A stretch of 64,000 nucleotides of DNA from positions 372,001-436,000 of the forward strand of contig VDFB02254990.1 of assembly GCA_007258455.2 (NCBI GenBank), written 5' to 3'. Positions 25,150 to 36,930 of the stretch are shown in pieces. The notes beneath the pieces were generated by a model. The model ran no database searches, had not been told where the DNA came from, and saw only the letters and a program-made list of their open reading frames with translations. Within the stretch, counting starts at the first letter, position 1. Every line of letters begins with the position of its first letter. Both the position numbers and the translations under genes were made by a program. The DNA is from Sequoia sempervirens (taxonomy: Eukaryota; Streptophyta; Pinopsida; Cupressales; Cupressaceae).

Positions 25150-25471
25150 TAAACTACATTTGAAAATGAGTTTGTAAACCAAGTTTTATGATATTGATTT
25201 GAATGTGATAGGTTGTTATTAGGTCCTAATTATTTTTTTGTTGTATCATCTTAGATATTTTCAGTATTAGGTTAATTTTTCATGCACTTCTTACCCTTTA
25301 TCTAAAAAATTACTAGTTAGGTGGAATCAAAAGGGGAAGCCAACCCATAATCTGGAGGTCTACTTTCAAATAAGACACCCACAACCTAAAAGCAATACCA
25401 TGTTACATCCAAACCTGATAATTTCATTCACAACTTGGCATTAAGGTGTAGATTTGGATCCCTAATAGTTT

Positions 25472-25488
25472 TGGCATGCCCAGTGGGA
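25472..25488 (+). other. LARD-1 primer-binding site
   Basis: TGGCATGCCCAGTGGGA begins a few bases after the LARD-1 left LTR end, the normal place for a tRNA primer site. It is related to the RT-1 primer site, which suggests that Tat-type elements could mobilise LARD-1. Confidence 0.65.
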
Positions 25489-25703
25489 TAGGTGAACTGC
25501 TTCTCAGTTCATTTCTATGTATTTTTTACTATTTTTTGGTGTGTACAATAGTAGTTTCAGCATTTTAGAGGAGTTTTCTTTACATACCTAGTGACTCTGA
25601 GAAGTTTTACTAGTTTTAGTATGATCAAGTGTTGGTTAGATTCAAGTAAATTAGATTTTTGCTCATTCTCCAGCTTCTGAATGAATAAACATGTCCATAT
25701 TTC

Positions 25704-27830
25704 ATGGAAACATGTCATCACCCAACATATCATGAAAAATCTAATTACCCATCATTCCATGAAAATAATGCATGTAGAACCTCTTACCAGCCATATCACA
25801 CTGAACAACTTGCTGATTTTATTTCAAATAACCCTATGACAGCAAGTTACCAGCATCCTCATTATGTTTCCCACCCTCCCACTCCTGCTCAATCTCAAAA
25901 TCAACCAGTATATGCCCAGAACCAACCTTAGGAAGGATATTTTTTTCCAAAACAATAGTCTTGTTCTCATTTTCCACCCCAAAATGAGGATGTTATGGGG
26001 ATTAGCAATATTGACAATATATTGCTAGATTTACATAGGCAAATGGATGAGATTAGTAAAGAGCAAGGATATGAAATGCAACAACATGAGGTTGACATGC
26101 ATCAAGAGGAATTAGCCTATCAGGAATACATTCAAGAGTAGGAGATGAAGATTCAAAGGGGATAGCATGAGGAATGTCTGGAAATGTAGATGGTTGCAGA
26201 GGAATGCCAACTAAAGTATGAAACTTAGGCATACCCTTTCTTTCTTATTTTTAGCTCAATTCCCCTTGCAATGTTGAATCATCTTGTGAGTGAAGAAGTT
26301 CCTAAGTACAAGTTCCCTAGTTTTAAGCAAGAGAAATTTTTTGAGCCCATTAGTGAACCTTCCACCTTTAGGTTTCTAACTTGGAAGAATCATCTACTCT
26401 ACCCTATGAAGTTACTCCATCTATCATGCAATTAGAACCATGCTCTAACATCCATGAAACAAAAGAAGAGCAGACCTTGGGCCTGCCCAACTAACTCAAC
26501 ATGGAGGAGACTAGGAGTGTAAACTTTCTATATTTAGCTATGGAGGAATACATGCCACAACTACAAAAGGCTGAACAAGAGAAGATTTCTCAAAATGTTT
26601 TTTGCAATGTTTTAGCTAATGATCCTCCTATTGTTGTTAAGGATGGTGAAGTGTTCCAATAGGATTGTAGGTTGAGGGAGTGGAAAATGATATTACAGAG
26701 GACCAACCTTTAGTTTGGATTGACACATTACCTTCTTTTGTCAGCAAGGATGAAGATTCAAAGCATTAAGAAGACATCAAGCCGTATATTGAGTTGCAGG
26801 TTCAAGAATCAAGACAACAGCTTGAAGAGGTTGAAAAATTTGATGTAGGCCATGATTTCATAGCTTCATTTGATGATCTTCCATGCTTCATTGAGCATGA
26901 TGAGGAGGGCATAAATGTGCTCATAAGTCAACAACATGAGGTTGAAGGCCTTAAAGTTTTATTTCCTCAAGAGAGTTGCCCTAAGCTCAATATTTGTCCT
27001 CCTACACAAAAAAGCAATGAAAAGCATGAAGAGGATCTGTTTCAAGCTGAAATTGAGTTTTTCTTCTCATGTCTAGATGCTATGTCGCCATATTTGGAGG
27101 AATATTATCAAATATAACAAGAAAAGTAAGTGGAGGTAACCATGTTCAACCCATTTTCTATCAATAAATTAGTAGAAATAGACATGAATCCAAAGGAAGA
27201 ATGTGGTCTTGGTGGGGATAAATTTATTCCCTCAAATCAAAAAGCTTCCCATGAAGTTGATTTGCATAATCTTAGTGAGCAACCTCCTTTCTTGTGTACA
27301 AAGGAGCTTGAGGTTGTTTCTTTGATTAAAAGTCTATTGGAAGAGGCTATCTCATTGTTTGGACATTTTCCTTCCTCCTTTGAAAAGAAAAATTCTGATT
27401 TGAGTATTTAGGAGGTTGAGCTATATCCAAGTTTTGTTTAGATTGAACGAGAACAAAGGCTAGGTACTACTCTTCAAGATCCCAATCAGGAAGTCAATAA
27501 TAAAATTTCAACATTTGTAATTTCAAGAGGCTATCCCATTAGATATTTAGTCAGTTCAAAGGCCACTAAATTACTGAAGATCATGCTTGCACCTAAGTAT
27601 GAGGATGCAATTGAAAAAGAGGTTGATTTTGGAGTTGCAGCTGAAGGTGATCGAATTCAGCTCACCTATTCAGTTTAGGATAGCAATATGCATGATCGTT
27701 TTCAAGGTGCAAGCAAGTTTATTTTCATTTTTTATGAAACACTCCAACAGTCTATTGAACATCTGCATGTGTTTCATGCTCTTTCAGAAATACATAATCA
27801 TGTAATTCATCAGTTATTGATTAAAAAGGG
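25704..27830 (+). pseudogene. LARD-1 internal ORF, unknown (no pol domains)
   Basis: One long degenerate reading includes 25704-25931 (histidine/proline/glutamine-rich, NPMTASYQHPHYVSHPPTPA), a charged helical stretch near 26010-26130 (NIDNILLDLHRQMDEISKEQ), 26794-27117 (FDVGHDFIASFDDLPCFIEH) and 27130-27411 (ELEVVSLIKSLLEEAISLFG), continuing to about 27830. No reverse transcriptase, protease, integrase or zinc knuckle is visible. The position after the primer site is where gag sits, and the coiled, low-complexity start resembles gag N-termini, but I cannot assign it. The element would depend on enzymes from another. Confidence 0.5.
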
Positions 27831-29015
27831 GTCTTATTTTGTAAATCCTGTGAATGGTTTTGTTTGACCAGCTTCTTTGCTGGTTGGATTAGGTTATTGT
27901 AGTTTCATTAGTTAGATGCTTTTCAATTTTTTGTAAGTGTTGTTTTGCATAATTAGGAGGTAGTTTTCATTCTACATTATTAGGTTTTTCTATATTTTTC
28001 AAGTGTCTCTTGCTGGTTCAATAAGTTACAACAATTTGCAATGTTTTTTTCAAGTAGTATTAGCTTTCTGAGTGACACCATACCCAATGGATAGGCTTAG
28101 GCAACTGGTCTCATGTTTAGCAGGCAAACATATACCAGATGTCACAAAAAATGCTACATGATTTTTATCTTTCACCTAAAATCAATTTTAGTGTTTATTC
28201 TTAGTGTTTTTTGTTTAAACACTTAAAAGATAAACCATATTTTGCTAAGTTCAATATGAACGAAAAATATTGTCAAATGAAATAGATTACATTTTCATTC
28301 CAATGTTGCAATTACAACAAATGAGAAAAGAGAATCATATGTGTACAAATGTAATCTTCCTTGATAATCATGAAGTGTACATGTCCCTCTCAAGCCAAGG
28401 GACTAACTTTACTTATTCAATGAAAATAAAGAATAGTGTATACATGAATAAGTTAAAAAATAGAATGTGCATATAAGGATGGAGACCAGTCATTGCCTGA
28501 GAATGACTAGTTTTGAAGGTGTCATATGGTCCTATTGCTACCTTGAGCTGCTTGTCCTTCCTAGATCCGTAGTGCTCCTAGATCCTGCATATGGAAATGA
28601 CAATGAAAAAAGAGCAGTGCTCTAAGGAAAGAAATATCTCAAGCCTTACATGAACACATACCTATGCATGTATAAACTGATCCCTAAGTGCATTAAATAA
28701 GCATGAAAACCTTGGATGTCTTGGAAAACAATGAAGTCATCAAACACATCCAAAATATGCATCTATTTTTCTAACTTGTTTGCTTCATGTGCAAATTTAG
28801 GAAAAGTCTTGTTACTATTTTGATTCAGTTAAATGCAACATATAGGGTAAATGTGGCTCCCATGAGGGTAGAGCTCAAAATGCTTTAAGAGAAATAGGAA
28901 ATTGATCAACTTGATCAATGATATACATGTTATCAATGCATTAGTTATCAGATTCATAAGATGCATCAAAGTCAATTATGCATCTCTTAAATAATGAGGG
29001 AGAAATCCAAAGTAT
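27831..29015. other. LARD-1 3' internal non-coding region with purine tract
   Basis: No convincing gene. The end (28991-29012) is purine-rich, containing ATAATGAGGGAGAAA, directly before the TG of the right LTR, as expected of a polypurine tract. Confidence 0.5.
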
Positions 29016-29862
29016 TGTCAGGTCCCTCTCACCTTAACCCTATTGGACATCCACAAATCACATAGGACAGTGAGATTTCATGTCACCGACATAGGTGACA
29101 TGTGTCTGCCCACTAGGATGAAAGTGAGGAGACAGTGTTAATTATGGCACATGATTGAAAAGGTAAAAAACTATTGTGGAATCAGGTATAAAACTTGTGG
29201 GGAAGCAAGCATTATGAAAGTCATGGGGGCTGGGATAGTCCTTACGAAAAATGCATGCTATATGTCATGAACATGACAACAATAATGGATAAAATCATGA
29301 TCTCATGCATATGGGTAGAAATCATAAATATGTACTACATGACAGCAAGGGTAGTCATTACATTCATTAAGAGAGAAAGTACAAGCATGAGAAGGCAAGA
29401 ATCATTATCAAGGCAACTGCCAAATCATGAGTTCTAGTCTATAGAAGTGTTGATGTTTGTACCAAATAACAATGCTATGTGTGATAAAGGAGCAGATCAT
29501 AAAACACATTCATAAGGACCACAAAATTCATAACTTAAAATGAGGGATCAAAGGGAAAGTGTAAATTGTTAGGGAAGCTATTATCAAAAGTGGAGGAAAA
29601 GTACAAAGCAAAATATAGGGGGTGAGGAGCAAGCACATTATTGTACAAATCATGATATTCTATTTAGGAAAGAGAGTTATTTTTCATACTTATTTGGAAT
29701 TAAGAGATAGGTTTCTTTGGAGCCATTGAAATATAAATAGAGAAGCCACTTCCTCTTAGTCCAAGATTATGTGAAGAGTATACTATTTGGTTAGGAAAAA
29801 CACCGAGCTTATCCTACTTAGAGGAAAAATATGAGGAAGATGAAGTTTATTATATTGATGAG

Positions 29863-30497
29863 TTGGAAATCATTTTAAGGTCTCTTGCCACATGGAATGA
29901 AAATGTTCTTATGTGTCTCTTGCATGGTCTTAACAAGGACATCAAAAAATTCTCACGACCTGCAACTTTTGAGGGACATAAAAATTTCAAGACCAAACTT
30001 GAAATTTTGGACACTACATGTTCATTTCTTGTTAATGGGGAATTCATAAATGAAGAAGTGATGGGTATAATGTTGTTCTTAGTGATCACAAAGCTATTAT
30101 TTCTACAATAAAGCCTAGAGTAAGATGGGTGTACATGCACAACTCAGAAGAGAAATTCAATTAGGGATCCCTAAAGGATTCCAACATTATGTTAGGAACT
30201 GTTGAAGAAATGATTGAAAAAGACTGGGGGCAATGTTCATGCCCCATGGTCTTAGACATTTCCTTGGGCTTGTCACTCATAACCCAGAAGCTAACATTGT
30301 ATGAGGAAATACAAAATAAACTCAAAACCATGGGCATAGAAGATTGTCATAAACATTGCAATGTTGTTCGAGAATCAATGGAAAGAGAAGACCAAGACAA
30401 GCCACTGAATCCATTTAATGGAATGAAAAAAATGAAAAAAAATAGAGAGGCATCATTATCTGCTATGAAGAAACAAAGTACATTCAAGAGGCACTAA
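29863..30497 (+). pseudogene. degenerate ORF of unknown family (copy B)
   Basis: This is the counterpart of 1420-2075. Open stretches 29863-30111 and 30189-30497 keep HKNFKTKLEILDTTCSFLV and EEMIEKDWGQCSCPMVLDIS and extend into a basic tail (FNGMKKMKKNREASLSAMKK). Different stops from copy A show independent decay after duplication of the LTR. Function not recognised. Confidence 0.5.
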
Positions 30498-30785
30498 AGA
30501 GTTGCAAACAAATAGTGTACCTAATCAGACTACCATAACAATGCCTAGTGGAAGCTCTTAAGTTATGGAGTGCCCTTAATGGAACAACCCTTAAGCAAGA
30601 TCAAGAGGGGATATGAATAGAAAGTATGCTTTACAAATGATGCCAACACATGAACAATTAAAGGCATTTGGACTAATCATCCATTCATATCCAATGGAGA
30701 CTAAAAAGAGAATCAAGCAGTGGAAGACAAGGTTCCAATTCACAAGGGTATAATATGACTGGCAGTACTAGTACTTCATTTCCAT

Positions 30786-31800
30786 CAAAAGATTCTTTTG
30801 AATATGAATTGCTTGATAAAGATGCAATAAACATCAAGACTGTTCTAGGACTGCCCATTCAACCTAATTCTTGGATTGATCCCAGAGTCCTAATGCTTAC
30901 ACATAGAATTGGAAAGGGGTCCTTTTGGTGATGTGTGGATAGCAATGCTTCATCATTTTACAGATGACGATAGTTAATACAGTGGTAATTATCGTGAAGT
31001 GGTTGTTAAAATGTTAAATTTCGTAAGTGAAGAAAAAATTGAGCCTTTGATGTAAAAATTTGAGAGCACATTTTACAAGTGTGAGGGAGCGCATGTATGT
31101 CAGCTATTTGGTATATCTGTAAAAAATGACAACATTTTCATAGTTATGAAGTTTTATGAAGGCTCTGTGAGAGGAAAAATGGCTCATCTCAAACGAGATC
31201 AATTTCCATTATAAGATATTCTAAGGTATAGTGTGGATGTGGCATAGGGTGTGATAGAGCTTCATTCTCAAGGGGTCCTTATTCTTAATCTTGAACTTTA
31301 CAATTTCCTCCTTGATGAACAAGATCAAGTAGTTGCAGGAGAATTTCAAATTCCAATGCTACTTCTGGGAATCCCATTGTAAAATTATGATTTGTCATTA
31401 AGATTAGGTACACCAAATTATAGGTACCTAAATAGGGGGAGCAGATGTAAGAGGTCTAGTTTCATATGAAATAGATAGTTGGGGATTCGGTTGTAGCATT
31501 GTAGAGATATTCATGGGGGTCATGCCTAGGTATGCAAAATTAGTAGAGGAAATTTATATTGTAGTAGTTATTAGACATGAAAAGCCAAAAATTCCTAGTG
31601 GATTGCCTTGTGCCATTGAAAGTTTTGTCAAAGGTTGCTTTGAATATGATTTTTGGAGATGCTCATCATTTGTAGATATTCTTTTTGCATTAAAAAACCC
31701 AAATGCAAAATTTGGAAACAGTGGGTGGACTTGTGCTAAAGACAAGATAGAGGGAAAAGGAAGTGTATTTGTAAAACCCAGTTCATATGCTCACATAAAA
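30786..31800 (+). pseudogene. captured protein-kinase fragment, KEG-like (copy B)
   Basis: This copy has the same order of kinase motifs as copy A: WIDPRVLMLTHRIGKG, then a one-base insertion shifting the frame within the glycine loop, KMLNFVSEEKIEPLM, LHSQGVLILNLELYNFLLDE, and the open stretch 31513-31818 (IPSGLPCAIESFVKGCFEYD, FALKNPNAKFGNSGWTCAKD). The catalytic-loop lysine and the DFG aspartate are altered here although copy A keeps them. It is a pseudogene carried as part of an LTR. Confidence 0.72.
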
Positions 31801-32217
31801 ACACAATTTTTCTACTAATTCGAGAAACCCACTTGAAGTTTTTTCAAAAAGTCTGATTTTTCTTCAAAACCACAAAACCCACTTGGGGTTTTTGATTAAA
31901 ATACATAATAGAGGAAAATAAAGATATTGTAGGAAACCCACTTTGGTTTTCGAACACAGAAGGCATTTGAAGTGTTTTTTAAAAGTAAATCAAAGTATGA
32001 TGCTATGAATGCGGATTCAAAATGACAAACAAAAAGCCCTTTTTCTATCTACAACGATAGCTTCAATGGCTTTTTTTTCAAAAACAACAATGCAACGGAT
32101 TGGGGTTTTTCTTCTTTCAAAGAAAATGCAAAAGGAAATGAAGAATTCCTACCTTATTAATCATATGAAAGCTCAAAGTAAGCTCTATTGCTTGAAATCT
32201 GAGAGGAGGGTATGTGC

Positions 32218-33000
32218 ATGATCATGATGGGCCAAAAAGTGGTAATATAATGGGTATGTGGCTCACGAATATTTTTTTACCCAAAATTGATGAAATGAAA
32301 AGGGTTTTCAAAGGAGATTCTCAGTTTTCCACCAATATAAATTATGCTTTACTTTGAATTTAATAAGTAATTATTATTCATTTTCTATTCAAATTATGAC
32401 TAAAGTCCTGATTGATAGGTGGATTGAAAAAATCTATATCTTTCAAATGGTATCACAATTTTTGAATCCAAAATGTGCATCACATTCCATGCTTCACATA
32501 CTAGAGGATTAAAAAAAGAAAAAAATAATTTTATGAAGTTTTGACCAAGTTAAGGTGGTCAAAAATACAATTTTTTTATATTTTTTAAAAAGTTGTAATA
32601 AAAAATTCATAATTAATTATTTACTTGAAAAAAAATTATAAAAAATTATGCATCACATTAGGGCATGAGTCCTCTACTTATATCTAAAATATTATAAAAA
32701 AAATTATCATTTTATTGTGGTTAGGGTGGTCAAACAGACACCTACTTCTTATTTTTTGCCTGAAATTTAAGTACTACTGCATTGAAACTTCAAATTTTCA
32801 CCAAATAGATTTCTTTTGTTTTAAACAAACCTAGTAGTTTAGAAACTACATTCAATTTTCTACAAATTCTATTCTTACATATTTTTGAAATAATATAGAT
32901 AAATTATTCATTTTTTAACTCCAAGTTGCCTACCTCTAATTTTTCTGAATTTTTTGCCACTTAAGGGCCTATTTTTTTCACTATGATCCTGCGCATACCC
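32218..33000 (-). mobile_element. MITE family copy 4
   Basis: It starts GGGTATGTGCATGATCATGA and ends GATCCTGCGCATACCC. Target duplication AGGA (32214-32217) and CGGA (33001-33004) differ at one base. The empty site AGAGGAGTGAAG is present in the left LTR near 3888-3899. Confidence 0.9.
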
Positions 33001-35017
33001 CGGATTGAAGTCAATTCAAAGCATACCTAGAGCTATTGCTCATATTTTTTACAACTTTTAGGATTCTTTCCTTTTTACCAAAAGCTTCTTTCAAGCTCTC
33101 ATGAAGGCTATTAAAAATGGAGAACAACAACATAGAGAAAAAAAATGAAGCAAAGTTCATTAGAGAATGCTATAGGTCATGACTAAAATCAATGGAAGAG
33201 CTCCAAAGAAGTGGAAAAAATCATATTTGTGTTAGATGAATCCATTTACCTTTGTTCATTCACTTTCCATCAAAGAATCGACCAAAAACCAATGTCAAAA
33301 CACCATTTCCAGTGTTAACTCCAAACCTCATGGCGGAAACATTTCTCTGCCAAATGCTCAATGGCAAAATGATAAAAAAATTTCACATTTTCCATGTTTT
33401 GTTGATTAGGGTTTGACCCTTCTAGATTTCCAATGGGATTTTTATCCCATATATAAAAAAAATTGAAACTCATATTAATGCATAATGGGGGTTGAATTGT
33501 AAGTTCATGTCTTAGGCATTTTATGCCTTAAGTCTTATGGCTCATTTCAAATGAAACATATGAAGTGTACCAAGTCACATGTCATGCCTTTGAATTTTTG
33601 AACATGAATGCCTTAGTGCCTTGAAGACTTAGAATATTCCTTCCAATAATTGTGGATGTTATCCACATAGGCCCAATTTGAGCATTTTATTTTGTCCTTT
33701 GAAAAATAGAAGATGTTGACCAAACATGTGGAATTGGAATGCAAAATGAGGAAAGTAAAATGATCAAGTTCCTTGGAGGAATTGTGATCTTGTTAATGTA
33801 TTTCAAAGAATTTTGACATTTCATTACATTTTTGCATTTTTTTTCAAAGTATAAAGTATCATTTAAGTGATTTACTAATCACTTTGATATTATTCACTTG
33901 CAAATGTAATGTAATTCAATGAGATGGTTGGGCCCTCTTAGTTTTTCTTTGAAATGTTAAATAACTTGATGAAGTGATGTATTATGAATCACCTAATAAT
34001 GTTATTATCTTTAATGGCTTTTTTGGAGTCTTATGTTTTCAATACACACATATTGCATGAGTCAAATATGGGAGACAAAATGATTGGATTACAGACATGA
34101 GGAGAGTGTGGGGGTGAAGCACTTGACTGATTTGGAGAAACATGTGCCACTTTGGAGGGATTTTTGTCACACTTTTAGCATTAATTGAGTCTAAGCTTGA
34201 ATTTACACCATTTTAGAGGCCTTTTGGAGTGATTGTGAAAGGTTCTTTTTTGTCCTTTGTGTCTCATCTAACCAAAACCTTCTAGATGGGCAGGAATGAG
34301 AGTTGTGTGATCTTTTTGCTTAAGTATTTTCATTTTCGGCATTTTTTGAGGGAGTCATTTCTTTCTAGTAGCACGATATCTTTGTTTTGGAGCTATTTTC
34401 CATGATGCAATAGTATTGTAACTTAGATGGACTTGTGATATAGTAAGCACTTTGAATTAATAAAATAGAGGATTTTACCTTCTCATTTCATGTTTTATGG
34501 TATGTTGTTAATGACTGATCAGTTTGTTTTATGAAAATTTATCTTTCCTTGCAAACTTGACTCATGTTTAGGCATCTGTTTAGCAGAAAATGTATGTTAA
34601 CAGGTTATAAGTTGAGTTATTAAATAGTGTTGTTAGTTGTGAAACCTTGTTTTCCTTCTAAAAGACCTATTTAGAGACCTCCTTATAAATTACTTATGTA
34701 AAATACATTTGAAAATGAGTTGTGTAAACCAAGTTTTATGATATTTATTTGCATGTGATAGGTTGCTATTAGGTCCTAGTTAGTTTTTAGGTGTATCACC
34801 TTAGATATTTTCAGTATTAGGTTCATTTTTGATGCAATTCTTACCCTTTATCTCAGTAATTAGTAGTTAGGTGGCATCAAAAAGCGAAGCCAACCCATAA
34901 TCTAGAGGTCTAGTTTCAAATAGGACAACCATAACCTAAAAGCAGTCCCATGTTACATCCAAACCTGCTAACTTCATTCACAACTTGGAATTAGGGTGTA
35001 GATTTGGATCCCTAACA

Positions 35018-35232
35018 ATAGTATGAGAAGCTATTGGCCTTTGGTTTACCTTTCTCAAATTAAACACTTCTTAGAATTTCACAGATCTATAGCACATCAT
35101 ATTCTCTCTTAATATTTTCATAGTCAAATGCCTATCTATCACATTACCATTCTAGTAATAGATGTTAAAGATTTTCCCATGCATATTATTCGTAATAATA
35201 TATCTTAACTATGATAAGTAATTTCATCATAC
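35018..35232. other. flank beyond the LARD-1 3' LTR
   Basis: Unassigned sequence that may be intron or downstream sequence of the ARF fragment; no ORF seen. ATAGT directly after the LTR would be its target duplication, but the partner is outside the window. Confidence 0.4.
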
Positions 35233-35470
35233 CTTCTCTGAGATATATATAAATATATTTAAATGCATAATACTATAAAACTCTTGCTAGGGGCCATCTT
35301 CTATAAGCATCATATCTCCCTCATCATCTATGTAGAGAAAATGTTATCCTTTCTTTGGATCCTCTAGTTGTCCTTCAAAATTAAACATCACCTCAAGATT
35401 ATGGATGAGCTCTAAGTATCCTTCAAATTTTGTAAGATCCATAGCTCACCCAAAGCACTACCCAACTTGT
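35233..35470 (-). pseudogene. auxin response factor PB1-domain exon fragment
   Basis: On the - strand from 35442 the reading is MDLTKFEGYLELIHNLEVMF, then NFEGQLEDPKKG, stop, HFLYIDDEGDMMLIEDGP, stop, QEFYSIMHLNIFIYISEK, then a GT splice donor at 35231-35232. This matches the C-terminal PB1 (domain III/IV) of auxin response factors: the L/I-D-L-T/S-x-F entry, EGQLEDPKKGW, YTDDEGDMMLVGDDPWQEF and the IYIYT strand. Both in-frame stops stand where the family has tryptophan. ARF PB1 domains mediate dimerisation with Aux/IAA and other ARFs. Only one exon is visible, so this is a fragment or relic. Confidence 0.85.
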
Positions 35471-35567
35471 TTATTAGAACTCATCGTAGAATTAATCTGA
35501 GCTTTGTATTGTGTTTCTTGTAATGGTCTCCAAGATGATTTTTCCTTCTCAAAACTCACAGTAAGTG

Positions 35568-36355
35568 TATCAAACATGGTGATCCTTGTATTTTGTCATA
35601 TGTTGTAGTTACAAGTTCCCTACTAGATATACATAAAAATGTGGAAGCACAAACAAGGAAAAATAATTGTTTCAAAAAATACCTCAAAGAAATGTGATAT
35701 CATGGAAGTCCGTGGTTGAAGGGTATGTTCAAAATAGGTTTTTATGAAAATTTCTTAGAAATTTTTAATAAAATGCAACCTGTGGGTGTATATCCCAACT
35801 CCTCAACCTTTGAAAATGTCATTGTATACCTCCATCACAACACCATATAGTTTTTTTCTAGCCTTCATGGTGATGCAAGAGTGCCTTGCTAGAAATACAT
35901 GCAAATGTGGAAGCATATAAAAGGAAAAAAAATATTTCAAAAAATCCTCAAAGAAATGTGAGATAATGGAAGACACCCACTCTCCCGCAAACACTTCAAG
36001 TCATGCTATTAGTGATGTAGGAAAGCCTGACATGATTTCTTGCACCACCACTAGCATGAATTGAAGTGTTTGTGGGATAGTGGGTGATATCATTGAATGC
36101 ATCTGATCTCCACCTGCATGCTTCAAGTCATTCCAGTAGTGATGAGAGAATTCTTGATAGGCTTTCCCATATCACTGCTAGCATGACTTGAAGTGTTTGC
36201 AAGAGAGCAAGTGCCTTCCATGATATCAAATTTATTAAGGAATTTTTTGAAATAGTTCTCTTGCCTTGTCTATGCTTCCACATTTTCAGGTATGTCTAGC
36301 AAGGAACTTGTAACTACAATATATGACAAAAAAATCCATGATGGTATGCTTTGAT
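35568..36355. repeat. compound fold-back (inverted repeat) block
   Basis: The outer arms pair over a long stretch: TTGTAGTTACAAGTTCC near 35603 is inverted at about 36305-36321, and GTGGAAGC followed by TTTCAAAAAAT is shared by both arms. A second copy of the left arm begins near 35866. Between them, CTTCAAGTCATGCTA-type segments alternate with their inverse (near 35996, 36057, 36119 and 36179), forming nested smaller hairpins. It resembles a fold-back or MITE-like element, or a source of hairpin RNA. No clear target duplication. Confidence 0.65.
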
Positions 36356-36926
36356 GGATGTCCCTCGTTATTAATAGATATTTGATGTAGTGCATATTAT
36401 TATAGTTCAAGCCTAGTTTTCATATTGTTTCATTTAGCATTAGCAATATTCTCCACAAGACCATTGTCCTTGTTTAAAATGATAGAAATGGTTCACATCT
36501 CTCAGAACAAATTCTCTTGCAATAATCTTGAAGATGAATTTAGATGGAGAAGAATTTTTTTTTTTTGGTGTATTCTAAACTGTCATGTAATATAAATCAA
36601 CCCATGTCTTTTCCTATCAATTGAATCGGTGTTGTAGAAAAAAAATTGTTATGCTTACATTTGGTATCAACATTCAAATTCACCTCCTTTTCATTTCACA
36701 ACAACATATCTTTGAAGCACTTTTAGATTTTTATTAAGAAGACTTCCACCTTGCACTTTCAACCCTTGCATGGTCATAACATCCTTTGCATAAGCTTGTC
36801 CTCATTTTCAGTTTTATATGATGATCTTTTTAAAAAAAGGCTTTAAATGGTGGACACTGAAACTATATTTATCTCCAATACTTGTTTGTGCAATGCTCAT
36901 AAAGAACCTCTATTTAAGCACAAAAT
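36356..36926. other. unassigned AT-rich sequence
   Basis: No gene or repeat family recognised. The one open stretch near 36818 mostly overlaps the following MITE. Confidence 0.4.
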
Positions 36927-36930
36927 ATTA

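Larger units (their letters stand above)
711..25467 (+). repeat. LARD-1 left (5') LTR, interrupted by nested elements
   Basis: This LTR aligns along its length with 29016-35017. Removing RT-1 (4818-22875), a MITE (23402-24090) and a TIR element (24192-25153) leaves about 5.05 kb. It ends ...GGATCCCTAATA, where the partner ends ...GGATCCCTAACA, and is followed at 25472 by a tRNA-primer-like site. It lacks about 165 bp present in the partner at 34098-34262. A degraded protein-kinase coding region lies in the sense direction inside it. The target duplication cannot be tested because the 5' end is outside the window. An ordinary segmental duplication is the alternative, but the primer site, the purine tract before the partner and the TG...CA ends favour an LTR pair. 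Confidence 0.75.
29016..35017 (+). repeat. LARD-1 right (3') LTR, about 6.0 kb with MITE, 5.2 kb without
   Basis: It begins TGTCAGGTCCC and ends CCTAACA, pairing with the dispersed left LTR pieces 711-4817, 22871-23401, 24091-24191 and 25150-25467. It contains the second copies of the unknown ORF and of the kinase fragment, and a MITE at 32218-33000. An LTR of this size is well above the few hundred bp to 2 kb usual for plant elements. It serves as the empty-site reference for RT-1 and three other insertions in the left copy. Confidence 0.75.
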
